From Bacteroides sp. 519 (GTDB taxonomy: Bacteria > Bacteroidota > Bacteroidia > Bacteroidales > Bacteroidaceae), in the NCBI RefSeq assembly GCF_010500955.1, contig NZ_QVMJ01000004.1, forward strand, positions 293,135 to 357,134: 64,000 bases of DNA, written 5' to 3'. Below the pieces are notes generated by a model that was given only the letters and a program-made list of their open reading frames with translations, ran no database searches and was not told the origin of the DNA. Position 1 is the first letter of the stretch, and each line of letters begins with the position of its first letter. This document shows, in pieces, positions 46,125 through 55,561 of this stretch. The position numbers and the translations under genes are program-made.

Positions 46125-47030
46125 TTAATTAAATTTTGCAGCAACTTTGTTGTATGTAGGGGTTTCAACGCCACATTCTTTGGCCAAAGTTATCAGATCG
46201 AATAACAATCCCTGTACTTCCGAGTCGTGACCGCGTTCCATGTCTTTTTGCATAGATGCTGTGCTTTGCGGATCAAGCTTATCAATTACTTTAAGATTAT
46301 ATTCAATCATATCTTCCGGAAACTCAATACCAAGTTTAATACCAATTTCAGTACTTTCCCGGGATAATCCTATAAATGTATCACGAATTTCTCCCGGTTT
46401 TTGCACTTCACCCATAGGTACATTATAGTAAGCCCCGGTACATGCCATAGCCGATATAAACGACCATTTAATAAATGTGTCTAGCTTGATATCGTTTGAT
46501 ATTTCGGCTTTTATTCCACTTTCTATCAAATCGTTTTGTACATCTTTCAATAAATCGGGCGATACGTTTGTACCTTTGTGCGCACCAAACACCATGCGGA
46601 AGATGGTTCCCATTTGGGTAATCTCGCCCGGTGCCGAAATAAATCCTACTATATAAATACAACCATCCAGAACAGTGATTCCCGGTAGATATTGTTGTAG
46701 TTTTGGGCCTGTACCATATACATTAAGGATAGGAATTACAATTGTACCTTTGTGTGATGCCCTTTTTATCAGATCGATAATAGAATCTATCGAGTATCCT
46801 TTTACGCAAACAAAGATAACATCTGCTTTATCTGTATATTCTTCGGCTGTGCAGGCCTTGATGTGAATTGTATGATTGCCTTTTAGCCCGGATTTTAGTT
46901 TTAATCCGTTGGATTGTATAGCTTTGAGATGTTCGCCCCGGGCAATACAGGTAACATCCTTGCCTGCAAGGGTAAGAAAAGCTGCTATACTACCACCAAC
47001 TCCGCCGGTACCGGCTATAAGATAGTTCAT
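46125..47030 (-). CDS. panE: 2-dehydropantoate 2-reductase (ketopantoate reductase)
   Basis: 301 residues. N-terminal Rossmann motif GTGGVGGSIAAFL at 7-20 and VCVKGYSIDSII near 72; C-terminal ApbA domain with KWSFISAMACTGAYYNVP near 189 and STASMQKDMERGHDSEVQGL near 247. It reduces ketopantoate to pantoate with NADPH in pantothenate and coenzyme A synthesis. Separated from ychF by a palindrome, so transcribed alone or with lgt. Confidence 0.92.
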   Translation of the reverse strand: MNYLIAGTGGVGGSIAAFLTLAGKDVTCIARGEHLKAIQSNGLKLKSGLKGNHTIHIKACTAEEYTDKADVIFVCVKGYSIDSIIDLIKRASHKGTIVIPILNVYGTGPKLQQYLPGITVLDGCIYIVGFISAPGEITQMGTIFRMVFGAHKGTNVSPDLLKDVQNDLIESGIKAEISNDIKLDTFIKWSFISAMACTGAYYNVPMGEVQKPGEIRDTFIGLSRESTEIGIKLGIEFPEDMIEYNLKVIDKLDPQSTASMQKDMERGHDSEVQGLLFDLITLAKECGVETPTYNKVAAKFN

Positions 47031-47034
47031 TGAA

Positions 47035-47122
47035 TTTAGTAGTTAGTAGCTAGTAGTTAGTAGCTAGTAGATTAGAACTGCATAGTTCTACTGACTACTG
47101 GCTACTAACTACTGACTACTGA
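47035..47122. repeat. Word-repeat palindrome (TAGTAGTTAG type)
   Basis: TTTAGTAGTTAGTAGCTAGT words, centre AGAACTGCATAGTTCT at about 47077-47092, then the inverted ACTGACTACTGGCTACTAAC words. Same words as at 29083-29174. Confidence 0.75.
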
Positions 47123-48226
47123 TTAAACATTAAACCGGAAGTGCATAATATCACCATCCTGTACAATATATTCTTTTCCTTCTACGCTAAGTTTGCCAGC
47201 CTCTTTAACAGCAGCTTCCGAACCGTATTTAATAAAATCATCATATTTAATAACCTCGGCACGGATGAATCCTTTTTCAAAGTCGGTATGGATTACAGCG
47301 GCACATTGGGGTGCTTTGCTACCTTTAAGGTATGTCCATGCCCTGACTTCCTGTACACCGGCAGTAAGGTATGTTTCCAGATCAAGTAATTTATATGCAG
47401 CTTTAATAAGGCGTGATACTCCCGATTCTTCCAGACCGGCTTCTTCAAGAAACATTTGGCGGTCTTCGTAAGTTTCCAGTTCGGCAATATCCGATTCGGT
47501 TTTTGCAGCCACTATCAATATATCGGCGTTTTCGTCTTTTACAGCTTCGCGAACCATATCAACGTATTTGTTACCGCTTACAGCACTGGCTTCATCTACA
47601 TTACATACATATAATACAGGTTTGCTTGTAAGCAGAAATAATTCGCGTGCAACCTTCTGTTCGTCTTTCGTGTCGAATTCAACGCTGCGGGCAGATTTTC
47701 CTTGTTCCAGTGCTTCTTTATACTTCACCAATACATCGTATGCAAGTTTAGCTGTTTTGTCGCCACCGGTTTGCGCCTGTTTTTGAACTTTCTGAATACG
47801 GCTTTCGATAGTTTCAAGGTCTTTCAGCTGAAGTTCGTAGTCGATAATTTCTTTATCACGAACCGGATTTACACTACCATCTACATGGGTTACGTTCTCG
47901 TCATCGAAACAACGCAATACGTGTAAGATAGCATCTGTTTCGCGAATGTTGGCAAGGAACTTGTTTCCTAAACCTTCGCCTTTGCTGGCTCCTTTAACCA
48001 ATCCGGCTATATCAACTATTTCTACTGTAGTTGGAACGATGCGTTGCGGATGAATTAATTCGGCCAGTTTATTTAATCTTTCGTCGGGAACAGTAATTAC
48101 CCCTACATTGGGTTCTATTGTACAAAAAGGAAAGTTAGCAGCTTGTGCTTTAGCGTTTGATAAACAGTTAAAAAGAGTGGACTTTCCTACGTTAGGCAAT
48201 CCCACTATACCACATTGTAATGCCAT
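47123..48226 (-). CDS. ychF: Redox-regulated ATPase YchF
   Basis: 367 residues. OBG-family P-loop protein that hydrolyses ATP and binds the ribosome. G1 [12 protein letters not shown] at 8-19, G3 [26 protein letters not shown] near 213 in place of NKxD, and a C-terminal TGS domain ([17 protein letters not shown] near 310). Cytosolic. Full family length. Confidence 0.97.
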   Translation of the reverse strand: MALQCGIVGLPNVGKSTLFNCLSNAKAQAANFPFCTIEPNVGVITVPDERLNKLAELIHPQRIVPTTVEIVDIAGLVKGASKGEGLGNKFLANIRETDAILHVLRCFDDENVTHVDGSVNPVRDKEIIDYELQLKDLETIESRIQKVQKQAQTGGDKTAKLAYDVLVKYKEALEQGKSARSVEFDTKDEQKVARELFLLTSKPVLYVCNVDEASAVSGNKYVDMVREAVKDENADILIVAAKTESDIAELETYEDRQMFLEEAGLEESGVSRLIKAAYKLLDLETYLTAGVQEVRAWTYLKGSKAPQCAAVIHTDFEKGFIRAEVIKYDDFIKYGSEAAVKEAGKLSVEGKEYIVQDGDIMHFRFNV

Positions 48227-48286
48227 ATTAAGTTGAAAATTGAAATTTCATGTTGAAAACTGCCAAATGAATGGCTTTATTGGTTG

Positions 48287-48294
48287 CAAAGATA
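48287..48294 (-). promoter_or_regulatory. -7 element of ychF
   Basis: Minus-strand TATCTTTG, fitting TAnnTTTG, 60 bp before the start. Confidence 0.5.
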
Positions 48295-48297
48295 GCA

Positions 48298-48398
48298 GAA
48301 AACTATCAAAAAACACCTGAAAACTATCTGATGTTAATTTTCACCCCAAATCATAATTGTTCTTATCCCGTCCATATTCGATATGAGCCATACATTTG
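48298..48398 (+). promoter_or_regulatory. Regulatory region of ECF sigma gene 1
   Basis: GAAAACTATC twice, at 48298-48307 and 48319-48328 (21 bp apart), then TCATAATTGT at 48351 and TACATTTG (-7) at 48391. The TCATAATTG to -7 distance is 40 bp, the same as before sigma gene 2. Confidence 0.55.
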
Positions 48399-48461
48399 CA
48401 TCATCATTGATTTACGAAACAAAAAATAAAAAGAATAATAACCCCTTTAAAATTAACCCGT

Positions 48462-48971
48462 ATGAAAAGTAGTAGTTTCAATTTCAGAGAAAGTTTGGTA
48501 AGTGTTCAAAGTGACTTATTACATTTTGCGTATAAATTAACCTCGAATAGCGAAGAAGCTAATGATTTGTTGCAGGAAACCTCATTAAAAGTATTGGATA
48601 ACGAAGATAAGTTTACTCCGGATACAAACTTTAAAGGTTGGGTTTACACCATTATGCGTAATATCTTTATAAACAACTACCGTAAGATAGTGCGCGAACA
48701 AACTTATGTTGATACTACAGATAATCTTTACCACCTTAACTCGTCACAAGAATCTGGTTTTGAGTCGACCGATAGTGCTCACGACCTGAAAGAAATGAAA
48801 GCTATTGTAGGAAAATTACCAGTAGAATATCGTCAGCCTTTTTCAATGTATGTTGCAGGCTTTAAGTATAGAGAAATTGCAGAAAAAATGGATTTGCCTT
48901 TAGGTACAGTTAAAAGTAGAATACATTTTACCCGTCAAAGGCTTCAAGAGGAGTTAAAGGATTATAGATAG
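48462..48971 (+). CDS. ECF sigma factor 1 (small, sigma-70 region 2/4)
   Basis: 169 residues. Region 2 about 10-80 (DLLHFAYKLTSNSEEANDLL), region 4 about 110-165 (LPVEYRQPFSMYVAGFKYRE, EKMDLPLGTVKSRIHFTRQR). Strongly similar to the next gene. No anti-sigma gene, FecR or susC lies nearby. Such EcfG-like small sigma factors often act on envelope or stress genes in this phylum. Start ATG 48462. Confidence 0.92.
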   Translation: MKSSSFNFRESLVSVQSDLLHFAYKLTSNSEEANDLLQETSLKVLDNEDKFTPDTNFKGWVYTIMRNIFINNYRKIVREQTYVDTTDNLYHLNSSQESGFESTDSAHDLKEMKAIVGKLPVEYRQPFSMYVAGFKYREIAEKMDLPLGTVKSRIHFTRQRLQEELKDYR

Positions 48972-48993
48972 GGTTTTACCAACCACCTACTTT

Positions 48994-49100
48994 CTATCAA
49001 AACACCACCCAAAAACTATCTTAAATGGGTTAATGATAGTTTTTGGCCCAATTCATAATTGTTTTTGGTCTCTTGTTTTTTTCTGCCGGGCATATCTTTG
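48994..49100 (+). promoter_or_regulatory. Regulatory region of ECF sigma gene 2
   Basis: CTATCAAAA at 48994, AAAAACTATC at 49011-49020 with an exact inverse GATAGTTTTT at 49035-49044, TCATAATTG at 49053 and -7 TATCTTTG at 49093. It is a duplicate of the region before sigma gene 1, with about 10 bp inserted between the boxes. Confidence 0.55.
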
Positions 49101-49154
49101 CACTGTAATTATGTTAAGAAAAAGAATAGTAACCCCCACATAAAATTAGGTAAT

Positions 49155-49664
49155 ATGAAAAGTGATTTTAGTTTCAGGAAAAACCTGATAAACGTACAGG
49201 ATGATTTATTACGTTTTGCATATAAGTTAACATCAGATACAGAAGAAGCCAATGATTTGCTACAGGAAACTTCGTTAAAAGCATTGGATAATGAAGATAA
49301 ATTTACCCCTGATACAAACTTTAAAGGTTGGGTATCTACTATAATGCGTAATATCTTTATTAATAATTACCGTAAGAATGCCCGCGAACAAACATTTGTT
49401 GATACAACAGATAACCTCTATCATTTAAATCTGTCGCAAGACTCGGGATTTGAAACTACTGATAGTGCATACGATTTAAAGGAGATGCGACGCATTGTTG
49501 CTGCTTTATCGGCAGAATACCGTCAACCATTCTCCATGTATGTAGCCGGATTTAAATATAGAGAAATAGCCGATAAAATGGATCTGCCATTGGGTACTGT
49601 TAAAAGCAGAATCCATTTTACCCGCCAGAAGTTACAGAGTGACTTAAGAGATTTCAGAAACTAA
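49155..49664 (+). CDS. ECF sigma factor 2, tandem paralogue
   Basis: 169 residues from the ATG at 49155; an in-frame start at 49059 lies in the promoter region and was rejected. Same sigma layout as gene 1 and nearly the same residues in region 2 and 4 (KLTSDTEEANDLLQETSLK, MDLPLGTVKSRIHFTRQK). It ends 4 bp before the convergent phosphatase gene, with no terminator visible. Confidence 0.92.
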   Translation: MKSDFSFRKNLINVQDDLLRFAYKLTSDTEEANDLLQETSLKALDNEDKFTPDTNFKGWVSTIMRNIFINNYRKNAREQTFVDTTDNLYHLNLSQDSGFETTDSAYDLKEMRRIVAALSAEYRQPFSMYVAGFKYREIADKMDLPLGTVKSRIHFTRQKLQSDLRDFRN

Positions 49665-49668
49665 GAAT

Positions 49669-50922
49669 TTAATTAATAATAGATTTATAAAGGGTTTTAA
49701 CCTGTTCCCATTTATAATAGGGTTTTGCTGTGGGGCTGCCGAGAGGCAGCCTCACTTCGTTTTCATTATGTAGCAACTTCACAATAACTTCTCCTTTTTT
49801 ATTCTTGAAGAATATTAATTGCAGATTGGCTCCCATGGGCGATATGCGGAAATCTTGCCATGCCTGATAGTATTTCTTGGGGTCGGTTTCCTGATTATTG
49901 CAACCTTCTACCTGCATAAGCGCCAGTAAACGGATAAGGTTGGTATCATGGCCAAAACGAAGATCGGCATAGGGAGTTTGTTCCTGGATTGCCTTATCGG
50001 CACTTTCGATAATGTTTTTTAGTAGCGATGTTGCACTTAGTGGCGCTATCCCCTCATTAATAGGGCAGTTGCCATTGCATACATACATCCGGTAGTTTAC
50101 TGTTTCCCAGATATTGAATAGTTCTTCGTTTTCGAATATATCGTAGAATGTTACCGGTAGTTCTACATCTTGCATATCAGCAGCAATCCAGTATAAGCCC
50201 TGCATAAGTTTTACGGGTTTTTCGATGGATTCCGGTTGTTTGAATAACGATTTCATTAAACGTTCCGGATGAATGTTGGCGGCTTCGAACTTATCGAACT
50301 CTTTTTTCCATGGGGTGTCTTCGGAATATAGTTGTTCGTGCTGTGGCGAAGTATAGGCAATGTAAGACATATTGCGCTTGCTTGCTTCGCGGATTATTTG
50401 CAGTGAAGGGTTTAATTCCTTCAATTGTTCGCAAAAGGCAGCCATACTTATTATGCAACGGGGAGAAGTGCTTGAGTTGGCCAATACTTTGGCATCTTTT
50501 TTAAATAGTTGCGGATAGTTTTTGTATAGACGCTTGGCTATGGCTTTGTGCTGACGTTCGCCCAGCGGGGTTAGATCTCCGCCGCGGCCTTGTGCATCTT
50601 CCCATACTTTGTAAAGCCGTTGCCTTACATCTTCGCCCAAAGCAGTTAGGTTATTTTGTTCTTTTTCGAATATATCTAAAACCTCCAGGTAGCGTTCGTC
50701 GGATGTCATCCAACGGGAGCCGTGACGGCCGTAATGGCTTACATAAAAAGGTGTGTATCCTTTAGGAACAGGGGTTTGTACTCCATTGGGTTTGGGATAT
50801 GCATAGTATATGCTGCCCATCTTTTCGGGGCTTTGCAGTATTTCGTTGCGTAGGTTTTGTGCTGTAGCTGTTCCAATAAAACAGCTAATGAGCAGTGTGT
50901 ATATAAATATTGTTTGCTTCAT
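49669..50922 (-). CDS. Histidine acid phosphatase family protein (MINPP-like)
   Basis: 417 residues, signal peptide ending GTATAQN. Catalytic RHG motif in YVSHYGRHGSRWM near 62-74, and the distal HD motif in RFGHDTNLIRLLA near 305. These periplasmic or surface phosphatases remove phosphates from inositol polyphosphates or sugar phosphates. 1 bp downstream of the GH28 gene, so in the same operon as the polysaccharide enzymes. Substrate not visible. Confidence 0.9.
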   Translation of the reverse strand: MKQTIFIYTLLISCFIGTATAQNLRNEILQSPEKMGSIYYAYPKPNGVQTPVPKGYTPFYVSHYGRHGSRWMTSDERYLEVLDIFEKEQNNLTALGEDVRQRLYKVWEDAQGRGGDLTPLGERQHKAIAKRLYKNYPQLFKKDAKVLANSSTSPRCIISMAAFCEQLKELNPSLQIIREASKRNMSYIAYTSPQHEQLYSEDTPWKKEFDKFEAANIHPERLMKSLFKQPESIEKPVKLMQGLYWIAADMQDVELPVTFYDIFENEELFNIWETVNYRMYVCNGNCPINEGIAPLSATSLLKNIIESADKAIQEQTPYADLRFGHDTNLIRLLALMQVEGCNNQETDPKKYYQAWQDFRISPMGANLQLIFFKNKKGEVIVKLLHNENEVRLPLGSPTAKPYYKWEQVKTLYKSIIN

Positions 50923-50923
50923 C

Positions 50924-52324
50924 TTATTTCTTGTTTACACGTACTGTATTCTGTTCTTTTATGTCTCCTCCAATTTGTTTGGGTTTGGGATTACTCCAAC
51001 GTACATTGCAATCGTTGATAGTGATATCCGAAGCTGTATCCAGATAGAATGCATACGTTTTATCGTGAATAAATCCTTCGCCGTTGCAGGGGCGTTTATC
51101 GTATATGCCACCGGGATAAGAAGTTCGTTTCGTCAGGTTAATATCTACATCGCTGAAGTAGATGTGATTCACTTTATCCTGCGTATCACCACCCACAAAA
51201 ATTCCATTCTCGCTGGTACATTTAATGTTGTTGAAGAAGATGTTGCTTACCTCGCCCGAGCGTCCTTCGGTAGCTCCTTTGGGGAAACGCCAACCGGCAT
51301 CTTTATGGTTGCCAATGGCTCGCGGGTAAGAGGTTACATAAATGGGTTCTGCCTTTCCCCACCACACATCGGAGAAGAATAAGCAATCTACTATCATATT
51401 AGAGAAGATAATGTTGCTTACTGTACCTTCGTCGCGGTTTTGTATGCCAATACCTCTGTTGCTGGCTTTGATTATGCAGTTCTCGAAAATAACATTATCT
51501 ATGCTGTCCATATTCTCGGAGCCTATTTTAATGGCACACGAACGGGAAGTCATTACACAGTTAGTTACTACAATGTCTTCGCATGGGCCGTACTCTTGAA
51601 ATTCCCGGCGGTTTTTGAGGCAGATGCAATCATCGCCCGACTCAATGAAACAATTGGCTATTCTTACTTTCCGCGAGTGGTCGAGGTCGATACCGTCGCC
51701 GTTGCGTACTTTCAGGTTATTTATCAGGCTGATGCCTTCAATAAGGGCATCGTAACAACCAATCAGGTGGATGGTCCAGTAAGCGCTGTTACCAATGGTT
51801 ATATCGCGTATAACAACCTTTTTAGCATTAATAAGGGTTAATACATGTGGGCGGGGGTCAAAGTTGGTTATAGGCTTTAGTTGGTAAGAGTCGTTTAGTT
51901 CCTCGCCCATGAACGAAATTCCGTTTCCGTCTATTTCGCCTTTTCCGGTTATAGAGATGTTTTCTATATCCTGTCCATAGAGCCACATCATTCCTTCGCC
52001 TTCGTTTTCGCGGAATGCACTGATTTGATAGATGCTCTCGTTGGGGTTAGCCAGTAGTTTGGAGTTAACTTGCAAGTGCAGGTCTATGTTCGAGGCCAGT
52101 TTTAACGGGCCCGACAGGAATGTATATCCGGTGGGGAAGAGCACTTGTCCGCCACCATTTTTTGCACAGGCGTCGATGGCGGTTTGTATGGCTACAGCAT
52201 CATCGGTGGTGCCGTTGCCTAGGGCACCGTAGTCTAAAACATTGAATACGTTTTTAGGTGTGTTTGCACAGGATGCTAGTAGGAGTAGGGAAAGGATGAT
52301 TCCCGGTAGTTTTATTGGTTTCAT
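50924..52324 (-). CDS. Glycoside hydrolase family 28 (polygalacturonase-like) lipoprotein
   Basis: 466 residues, lipobox LLASC (cysteine 19). Right-handed beta-helix with the GH28 layout: NVLDYGALGNGTTDDAVAIQ near 28, NGDGIDLDHS near 213, SGDDCICLK near 228, CAIKIGSE near 256. The two aspartates in GDD and the D of GDGID are the expected catalytic set. It hydrolyses galacturonic or rhamnogalacturonic bonds outside the cytosol. Part of the minus-strand locus after GH92. Confidence 0.9.
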   Translation of the reverse strand: MKPIKLPGIILSLLLLASCANTPKNVFNVLDYGALGNGTTDDAVAIQTAIDACAKNGGGQVLFPTGYTFLSGPLKLASNIDLHLQVNSKLLANPNESIYQISAFRENEGEGMMWLYGQDIENISITGKGEIDGNGISFMGEELNDSYQLKPITNFDPRPHVLTLINAKKVVIRDITIGNSAYWTIHLIGCYDALIEGISLINNLKVRNGDGIDLDHSRKVRIANCFIESGDDCICLKNRREFQEYGPCEDIVVTNCVMTSRSCAIKIGSENMDSIDNVIFENCIIKASNRGIGIQNRDEGTVSNIIFSNMIVDCLFFSDVWWGKAEPIYVTSYPRAIGNHKDAGWRFPKGATEGRSGEVSNIFFNNIKCTSENGIFVGGDTQDKVNHIYFSDVDINLTKRTSYPGGIYDKRPCNGEGFIHDKTYAFYLDTASDITINDCNVRWSNPKPKQIGGDIKEQNTVRVNKK

Positions 52325-52359
52325 AGGGTTATTATTTTATTAACTATAATCAAATGTTG

Positions 52360-52502
52360 TTGCCGCATGGAATTCCCCGCCCTTGAGGGGCGGGGTGGCC
52401 TTTAGGCCGGGGCGGGGAGTATATTATCTGCATAGTGGTATCACCCCCCTCTCCGCCCTTTGGGCACCTCTCCCCTCTAGGGAGAGGAATTCCATGCGGC
52501 AA
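52360..52502. repeat. Large palindrome with CCATGCGGCA ends
   Basis: TTGCCGCATGGAATTCC (52360-52376) is exactly inverted at its other end (52486-52502). Between them are GC-rich arms with the words CCCCGCCC, GGGGCGGGG, CTCCGCCC. Separates GH92 and GH28 genes of one locus. Confidence 0.8.
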
Positions 52503-52505
52503 AGT

Positions 52506-54806
52506 TTAATTGTACGACGGCGGACAATCTTTAGCCCCCCATTCCTTATTTGGCTGATTCCCCATAACAAACTCAAATGTTCCTCCCGATACAATATCGT
52601 TATGCGAAATATAATTCTTTGTGTACTCTTTGCCATTGAGTTTGGCCGATTGGATATAAATATTCTCGTGCGAAGCATTGTATGCCTTTACTGTAAAAGT
52701 ATGGCCGTTTTCTAACTTAATAGTAAGTTCCGGGAACGATGGACTAGCCAACACATAATAAGGAGTGCCCGGACACACCGGATAGAAACCCATTGCAGCA
52801 AACAAATACCATGCAGCCATTTGTCCGGCATCGTCGTTACCGGATAATCCGCCGGGTTCGTTAAGGTATTCTGTTTCCATTATATGACGCACTTCGCGTT
52901 GTGTTTTCCACGGCTGACCGGCATAATTGAACATGAATGCTACCTGATGGCAGGGCTCGTTTCCATGCCAATAGCGGTTTTCGCTGAACATTGAATCGAG
53001 TTTGCTGATGTATTTTTCTTTTCCGCCCATGGTTTGCATTAACCCTTCTGCATCGTGGGGTACATACCATGTATAGTGACAAGGAGCACCTTCGGTAATG
53101 AAACTTGCAAATGTAAAAGCATTGTTGTCTTGCACAAAGGTTCCATCGGCATGGCGTCCCTGTGCATATCCGGTTGTGGGACTGATTACGTTTTTATAAT
53201 TCATGGAGCGTTTGGCCAATGCTGCATAATCATCTTTGTTCAGGGCTTTGGCTACTTGGGCAAGAACAAAGTCGTTGTACGCAAATTCTAATGTACGCGA
53301 TACTTGTTCGTTGGTGTGAAATGCTTCTTTTACCTGATCTTCCAAGGGGATATAACCGTATTCGGCATACGATTTTAATGCACGGCGTCCCATTCCGTTT
53401 TTATATTCGTTGTAATCCGAAGGCGTTTCGAAGGCATTCTTTCTCATTCCTTCGTAGGCTTTTTGTATGTCGAAGTTGTGGATTCCTTTTAAGTAAGCAT
53501 CTCCGATTGCCGATATGCAATGGTCGCCAATCATGGCTGCCGTATAACTGTTCCAACACGGAAATATAGGAAGCCATCCACCCTGTTCGTATTTATCGAC
53601 CAACGATTGCATCATCTCCCCGCACTTTTGCGGGGTAAGAATTGTTATTAGCGGATGCAGGGCCCGATAGGTATCCCACATACTGAAATCGTCGTAATAG
53701 TTTTGGCCTGCCGCTGTTTGGCGTATCGGGGTTGCTTTCGAGAAAGTGGGGTAACGCCCATCTACATCATTAAACGTACGAGGTAGGAAAGAGGCACGGT
53801 AAAGAGCACTGTAAAACAATTCTTTATCGCTCTTGTTTTGTGTTTGCACTGTAACCAGCGATAGTCTTTGTTCCCAGATGTTGGTTAGTTCTTGCCGGGT
53901 TTGTTCAAAATTCCAGTGAGGGATTTCGGCTTCCATGTTTCTTTGTGCTCCTTGCATATCGGTGAACGAAGAGGATGCTTTTACCAATACCGGTTCTTCG
54001 TTATTGGTTTTAAACCGGATGTAGGCTCCAATTCCTTGATGGTTTGCTATCTGTTTTTGGTTTGGAAATAAGCTATCGTTACGGAATGTACCATACTCTT
54101 CAATCTCGTTTTGGTATTGGATAATGAAATATCCGTTGTATCCTGCTGGTTCTCCCCATCCCTGATAAATGCGGTGAACGGGGTTATAACCGCGTATTTG
54201 TTTCTTGTCTGTGTCTATTTCAATATATCCTTGTCCTTCGTCGCTGTTGGGGTTAACCACAAGCCAGGCATCTTGTTGTTGTTGATAGCTAAAGCGGAAA
54301 ATAGCAGTGCGCGAGCGCCCGGTCATTTCGGCAAAGATATTATAATCTTTTAGCGCAACAGCGTAGTAGGAGGGGGTTGCCGTTTCTTCGTTGTGTGTAA
54401 ACAGGCTGGCACGTGTTTCGGGTTGGCATTTTAAATCGCCCGAAAGTGGCATCAGGGTCATTGACCCATAATCTTGTGTGCATCCGCCTACAATCCAGTG
54501 TGAGTTGCGGAATCCCTGAATCCGGGTGTCTTTATAATAATAAGGCGCTTTACATTTTAATTCGGTGTTTTGGGTTTGGGCAGTCCAGAAATTCATGCCA
54601 TTGGGTTCGAGTACAGCAGGCAGGGTTTGCCCGTATTCTTCGGTATTCTTGCCAAAATTTCCGGCTGTCTTTGTTATGCTGGGTGCGGTACCTATACGTG
54701 TGTCTACATAAGGCAATAGAGCTTCTTTTTGGGGGCTGGCACAAGAGAAGAAAAAAACAGATGCCAATAGTAAGCTGTATATTATGACTTTTAAGTAGAT
54801 GTTCAT
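52506..54806 (-). CDS. Glycoside hydrolase family 92 alpha-mannosidase
   Basis: 766 residues, lipobox FFSC (cysteine 22). Calcium-dependent exo-alpha-mannosidase. Conserved GH92 parts: YVDTRIGT near 33, GCTQDYGSMTLMPLSG near 108, WDTYRALHPL near 372, HYTWYVPHDAEG near 588, GGLSGNDDAGQMAAWYLFAA near 648 with the catalytic acid/base region, and GFYPVCPG. It releases mannose from mannans or N-glycans at the cell surface. Part of the locus with SusCD and GH28. Confidence 0.95.
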   Translation of the reverse strand: MNIYLKVIIYSLLLASVFFFSCASPQKEALLPYVDTRIGTAPSITKTAGNFGKNTEEYGQTLPAVLEPNGMNFWTAQTQNTELKCKAPYYYKDTRIQGFRNSHWIVGGCTQDYGSMTLMPLSGDLKCQPETRASLFTHNEETATPSYYAVALKDYNIFAEMTGRSRTAIFRFSYQQQQDAWLVVNPNSDEGQGYIEIDTDKKQIRGYNPVHRIYQGWGEPAGYNGYFIIQYQNEIEEYGTFRNDSLFPNQKQIANHQGIGAYIRFKTNNEEPVLVKASSSFTDMQGAQRNMEAEIPHWNFEQTRQELTNIWEQRLSLVTVQTQNKSDKELFYSALYRASFLPRTFNDVDGRYPTFSKATPIRQTAAGQNYYDDFSMWDTYRALHPLITILTPQKCGEMMQSLVDKYEQGGWLPIFPCWNSYTAAMIGDHCISAIGDAYLKGIHNFDIQKAYEGMRKNAFETPSDYNEYKNGMGRRALKSYAEYGYIPLEDQVKEAFHTNEQVSRTLEFAYNDFVLAQVAKALNKDDYAALAKRSMNYKNVISPTTGYAQGRHADGTFVQDNNAFTFASFITEGAPCHYTWYVPHDAEGLMQTMGGKEKYISKLDSMFSENRYWHGNEPCHQVAFMFNYAGQPWKTQREVRHIMETEYLNEPGGLSGNDDAGQMAAWYLFAAMGFYPVCPGTPYYVLASPSFPELTIKLENGHTFTVKAYNASHENIYIQSAKLNGKEYTKNYISHNDIVSGGTFEFVMGNQPNKEWGAKDCPPSYN

Positions 54807-54839
54807 AATTATGTAATGTATTGAGTATATTGATTGTAT

Positions 54840-55285
54840 ATGAATCCCCTATGGGGATTAAGAATTGTGTCATGATATTATTTTCTATTGATATGAATGC
54901 CCTACGGGCAACCGCATGCAATATAGATCGAGTGTGCCAGCGTAACAATATTAAGAACGAAGACACCCTACGGGCAACTGCATGCAATATGGATCGAATG
55001 TACCAACGTAACAATATTAGGTACGAAGATGCCCTACATGCAATTGCATACAATATAGATCGAATGTACCAACGTAACAATATTAGGTACGAAGACACCC
55101 TACGTGCAACCGCATACAATATGGATCGAATGTACCAACGTAACAATATTAGGTACGAAGATACCCAACGTGCAACCGCATACAATATGGACTGCATCTA
55201 ATGCCCAGAGGGCATTCATATCAATAGAAAAACAAAACACATGAACACAAATCCCCGTAGGGGATTCATTGATAATGAATAGACA
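54840..55285. repeat. Five 66-bp tandem repeats between inverted bipartite ends
   Basis: Units begin with CCCTACGGG-like words at 54900, 54966, 55032, 55098 and 55164, exactly 66 bp apart, each with CAATATRGATCGA and CGTAACAATATTA inside. Left flank (54846-54899) and right flank (55202-55283) are inverse copies of the bipartite element seen singly at 38066. Open frames on both strands across it are repeat artefacts. Confidence 0.85.
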
Positions 55286-55379
55286 TCAAAATAGTATAAA
55301 CTAATTATGAATATCTACTTATATTCATGCCTTTACTATAAAGGGGGATTGTGACTGTCTATGTGTTTCTTTATTGTTT

Positions 55380-55502
55380 CCTTATATGAAACAAGTTGTT
55401 TCCTATATAGGATACCACTTGTTTTCTATATAGGATACCAACTGTTTTCTATATAGGAAACTAACTGTTTCCTATATATGAAACTAACTGTTTCCTATAT
55501 AT
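55380..55502. repeat. 23-bp tandem array with CTATATAG core
   Basis: Copies start at 55380 (degenerate), 55403, 55426, 55449, 55472 and 55495. Units are nearly identical: CTATATAGGATACCA or CTATATATGAAACTAA and ACTGTTTC. The core is CTATATAG in the first three full copies and CTATATAT in the last two. Confidence 0.85.
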
Positions 55503-55561
55503 GAAACTAAGTCTGTGTTATAAGATTCTTTTCATTTTGATTGAAGCATTTGGGTTAGGAT

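Noticed and set aside
54821..55201. 126-aa reading frame with a 22-residue repeat (and a matching frame on the other strand)
   Set aside because: It is the 66-bp tandem repeat read as protein; 66 is divisible by three, so frames stay open on both strands. No start context or homologous protein family.
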